Assembly: GCA_046729855.1 (NCBI GenBank)
Contig: JBKPHM010000143.1
Coordinates: forward strand, 1-13,508
Direction: 5' to 3'
Length of the DNA: 13,508 nucleotides
Source of the DNA: DATHSY01 sp046729855
Lineage (GTDB): Bacteria; Actinomycetota; UBA4738; HRBIN12
The position numbers and the translations under genes are program-made. Below are positions 12,861-13,508 of this stretch, piece after piece (the stretch's first letter is position 1; every line of letters begins with the position of its first letter). The notes beneath the pieces are model-generated. The model saw nothing but the letters and a program-made list of their open reading frames with translations, was not told the origin of the DNA and did not search any database.

Positions 12861-12894
12861 GTCACAAATCTCGTGCAATCGTCATATAAGAGGC
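12861..12894 (+). promoter_or_regulatory. Probable promoter of the ECF sigma gene, possibly leaderless
   Basis: TATAAG (12885-12890) is a good -10 element and ends 4 nt before the GTG at 12895, so transcription would begin at or within a base or two of the start codon. GTCACA (12861-12866) is a weak -35 at 18-bp spacing. No correctly spaced Shine-Dalgarno exists (GAGG is 1 nt from the GTG), which also favours a leaderless mRNA. Confidence 0.5.
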
Positions 12895-13452
12895 GTGAAG
12901 AACGGGGAGCAACTCTCCGACACCGAGCTTCTGCTCGCGGCGCGCACAAGCTCTGACCCATTCGGCGTCTTCTACGAGCGCCACGTCGCGTCGGTGCTCG
13001 CCTTCTTTCGCCGCCGGGTGCGCGGACCAGAGGAAGCGTTTGATCTCGCCGCCGAGACGTTCGCCACCGCGCTTGCCTCGGTGCCTCGCTTTCAGCCGGG
13101 ACCAGAGCCCCCGCAGGCCTGGTTGTTCGCGATCGCGCGCCACAAGTTGAACGAGGCCCTTCGCAGCAGTCGTATTCAGGACGAGGCGCGGCGTGCGCTC
13201 GCGATGCAGCCGATCGAGCTCGACGACGAGGCGATCGAGATCCTCGAGTCGACCGCAAGCGCTCGGGCGATCGAACTACTCGAGACGTTAGCTCCCCAGC
13301 AACGCGAGGCGATCGAGGCCCACCACCTCGACGAGCGCGGCTACGCCGAGATCGCAGCTGAGCTCCACTGCTCGGAGAGCGTCGTCCGCAAGCGCGTGAG
13401 TCGTGGCCTTGCAGCGCTGCATGCACGGCTTCGAAACGGAGAGTCCTCATGA
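12895..13452 (+). CDS. ECF-type RNA polymerase sigma factor
   Basis: Starting at GTG 12895, the product is 185 residues, standard for ECF sigma factors. Sigma region 2 covers about 20-90 (DPFGVFYERHVASVLAFFRRRV, then EEAFDLAAETFATAL and the conserved PQAWLFAIARHKLNEALR that binds the -10 element). A variable linker (about 91-125) leads to region 4 (about 127-180), LLETLAPQQREAIEAHHLDE then YAEIAAELHCSESVVRKRVS, with the helix-turn-helix recognising the -35. An upstream extension to 12814 is open, but its sequence is not family-like. The stop overlaps the next ATG (ATGA), so a partner protein is translationally coupled, as is usual for a sigma factor and its regulator. The stimulus is unknown. 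Confidence 0.93.
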   Translation: MKNGEQLSDTELLLAARTSSDPFGVFYERHVASVLAFFRRRVRGPEEAFDLAAETFATALASVPRFQPGPEPPQAWLFAIARHKLNEALRSSRIQDEARRALAMQPIELDDEAIEILESTASARAIELLETLAPQQREAIEAHHLDERGYAEIAAELHCSESVVRKRVSRGLAALHARLRNGESS

Positions 13453-13508
13453 GTGATCCCATCACTGATCTGAAGCAAGAGCTTCTCGCCGCCGCCGAGC
13501 GCCAACAC
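13449..13508 (+). CDS. 5' end of a gene coupled to the ECF sigma factor
   Basis: The ATG at 13449 overlaps the sigma-factor TGA and stays open for 20 codons to the window edge (MSDPITDLKQELLAAAERQH). The position suggests an anti-sigma factor or other sigma partner. The visible N-terminus is a charged amphipathic helix without a membrane segment or zinc motif, so the function cannot be assigned. Confidence 0.7.
   Translation, partial: MSDPITDLKQELLAAAERQH

Noticed and set aside
12861..12884. ECF41-type promoter (TGTCACA...CGTC)
   Set aside because: GTCACA and CGTC are present, but the gap is 13 nt, shorter than I expect for that class, and the TATAAG element explains the start better.
1..13508. 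CRISPR array, integrase, transposase or restriction-modification genes
   Set aside because: Reading both strands shows no regularly spaced repeat-spacer pattern and no recognisable recombinase, transposase, methylase or Cas motif. The mobile-element reading rests only on the repeat architecture.

Overview
The window is GC-rich chromosomal DNA with GTG/TTG starts, long shadow reading frames and actinobacterial-style genes: a zinc-ribbon/cyclase/AAA/TPR signalling protein, an ECF sigma factor with an ATGA-coupled partner, and a MarR operon. I infer a soil or sediment Actinomycetota, most likely Thermoleophilia (Gaiellales/Solirubrobacterales-like). That placement rests on gene style, not on a marker gene.

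Layout. (1) 1-2124, minus: a large cyclase-ATPase signalling protein running off the left edge. (2) 2240-2462: repeat copy 1 with a 47-nt 3' half of tRNA-Asp(GTC). (3) 2463-2855: no recognisable gene, one hairpin. (4) 2856-4588: queF (minus), a divergent nucleoside deoxyribosyltransferase-like gene (plus), and a convergent ATP-grasp ligase (minus). (5) 4705-6033: a secreted seven-repeat beta-propeller and its terminator. (6) 6286-7460: a promoter with three TTAGTC half-sites, then an overlapping three-gene operon (SRPBCC protein, small HhH-like protein, MarR regulator). (7) 7461-8779: a decay zone with hairpins, a short regulator-like N-terminal remnant, 10-bp tandem repeats, repeat copy 2 with a second tRNA-Asp 3' half, and an MMPL transporter C-terminal remnant. 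(8) 8780-10126: two secreted proteins (Cu/Zn-SOD-like and CHRD) and a strong terminator. (9) 10155-10360: a frameshifted SnoaL-like remnant. (10) 10698-12389: an aromatic-ring-hydroxylase-type FAD monooxygenase. (11) 12412-12679: repeat copy 3, the most complete, with a third tRNA-Asp 3' half. (12) 12895 to the right edge: an ECF sigma factor overlapping the start of a partner gene.

The most unusual feature is the repeat family. Three copies share a perfectly conserved 44-bp core that is the 3' half of a tRNA-Asp gene, with no tRNA 5' half next to any copy. The core is flanked at fixed distances by GGGCAGCAAAC-type sites: a tandem pair 110 bp to the left (copies 1 and 3) and an inverted site about 70 bp to the right (copies 2 and 3). 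This resembles core and arm sites of a tyrosine-recombinase attachment site. Copies 2 and 3 bracket a 4.6-kb segment with the arms pointing inward, like an integrated element without its integrase. The competing reading is a roughly 268-bp MITE/SINE-like intergenic repeat with 14-bp inverted ends that captured half a tRNA. No recombinase gene is visible here, so the two readings cannot be separated from this window alone.
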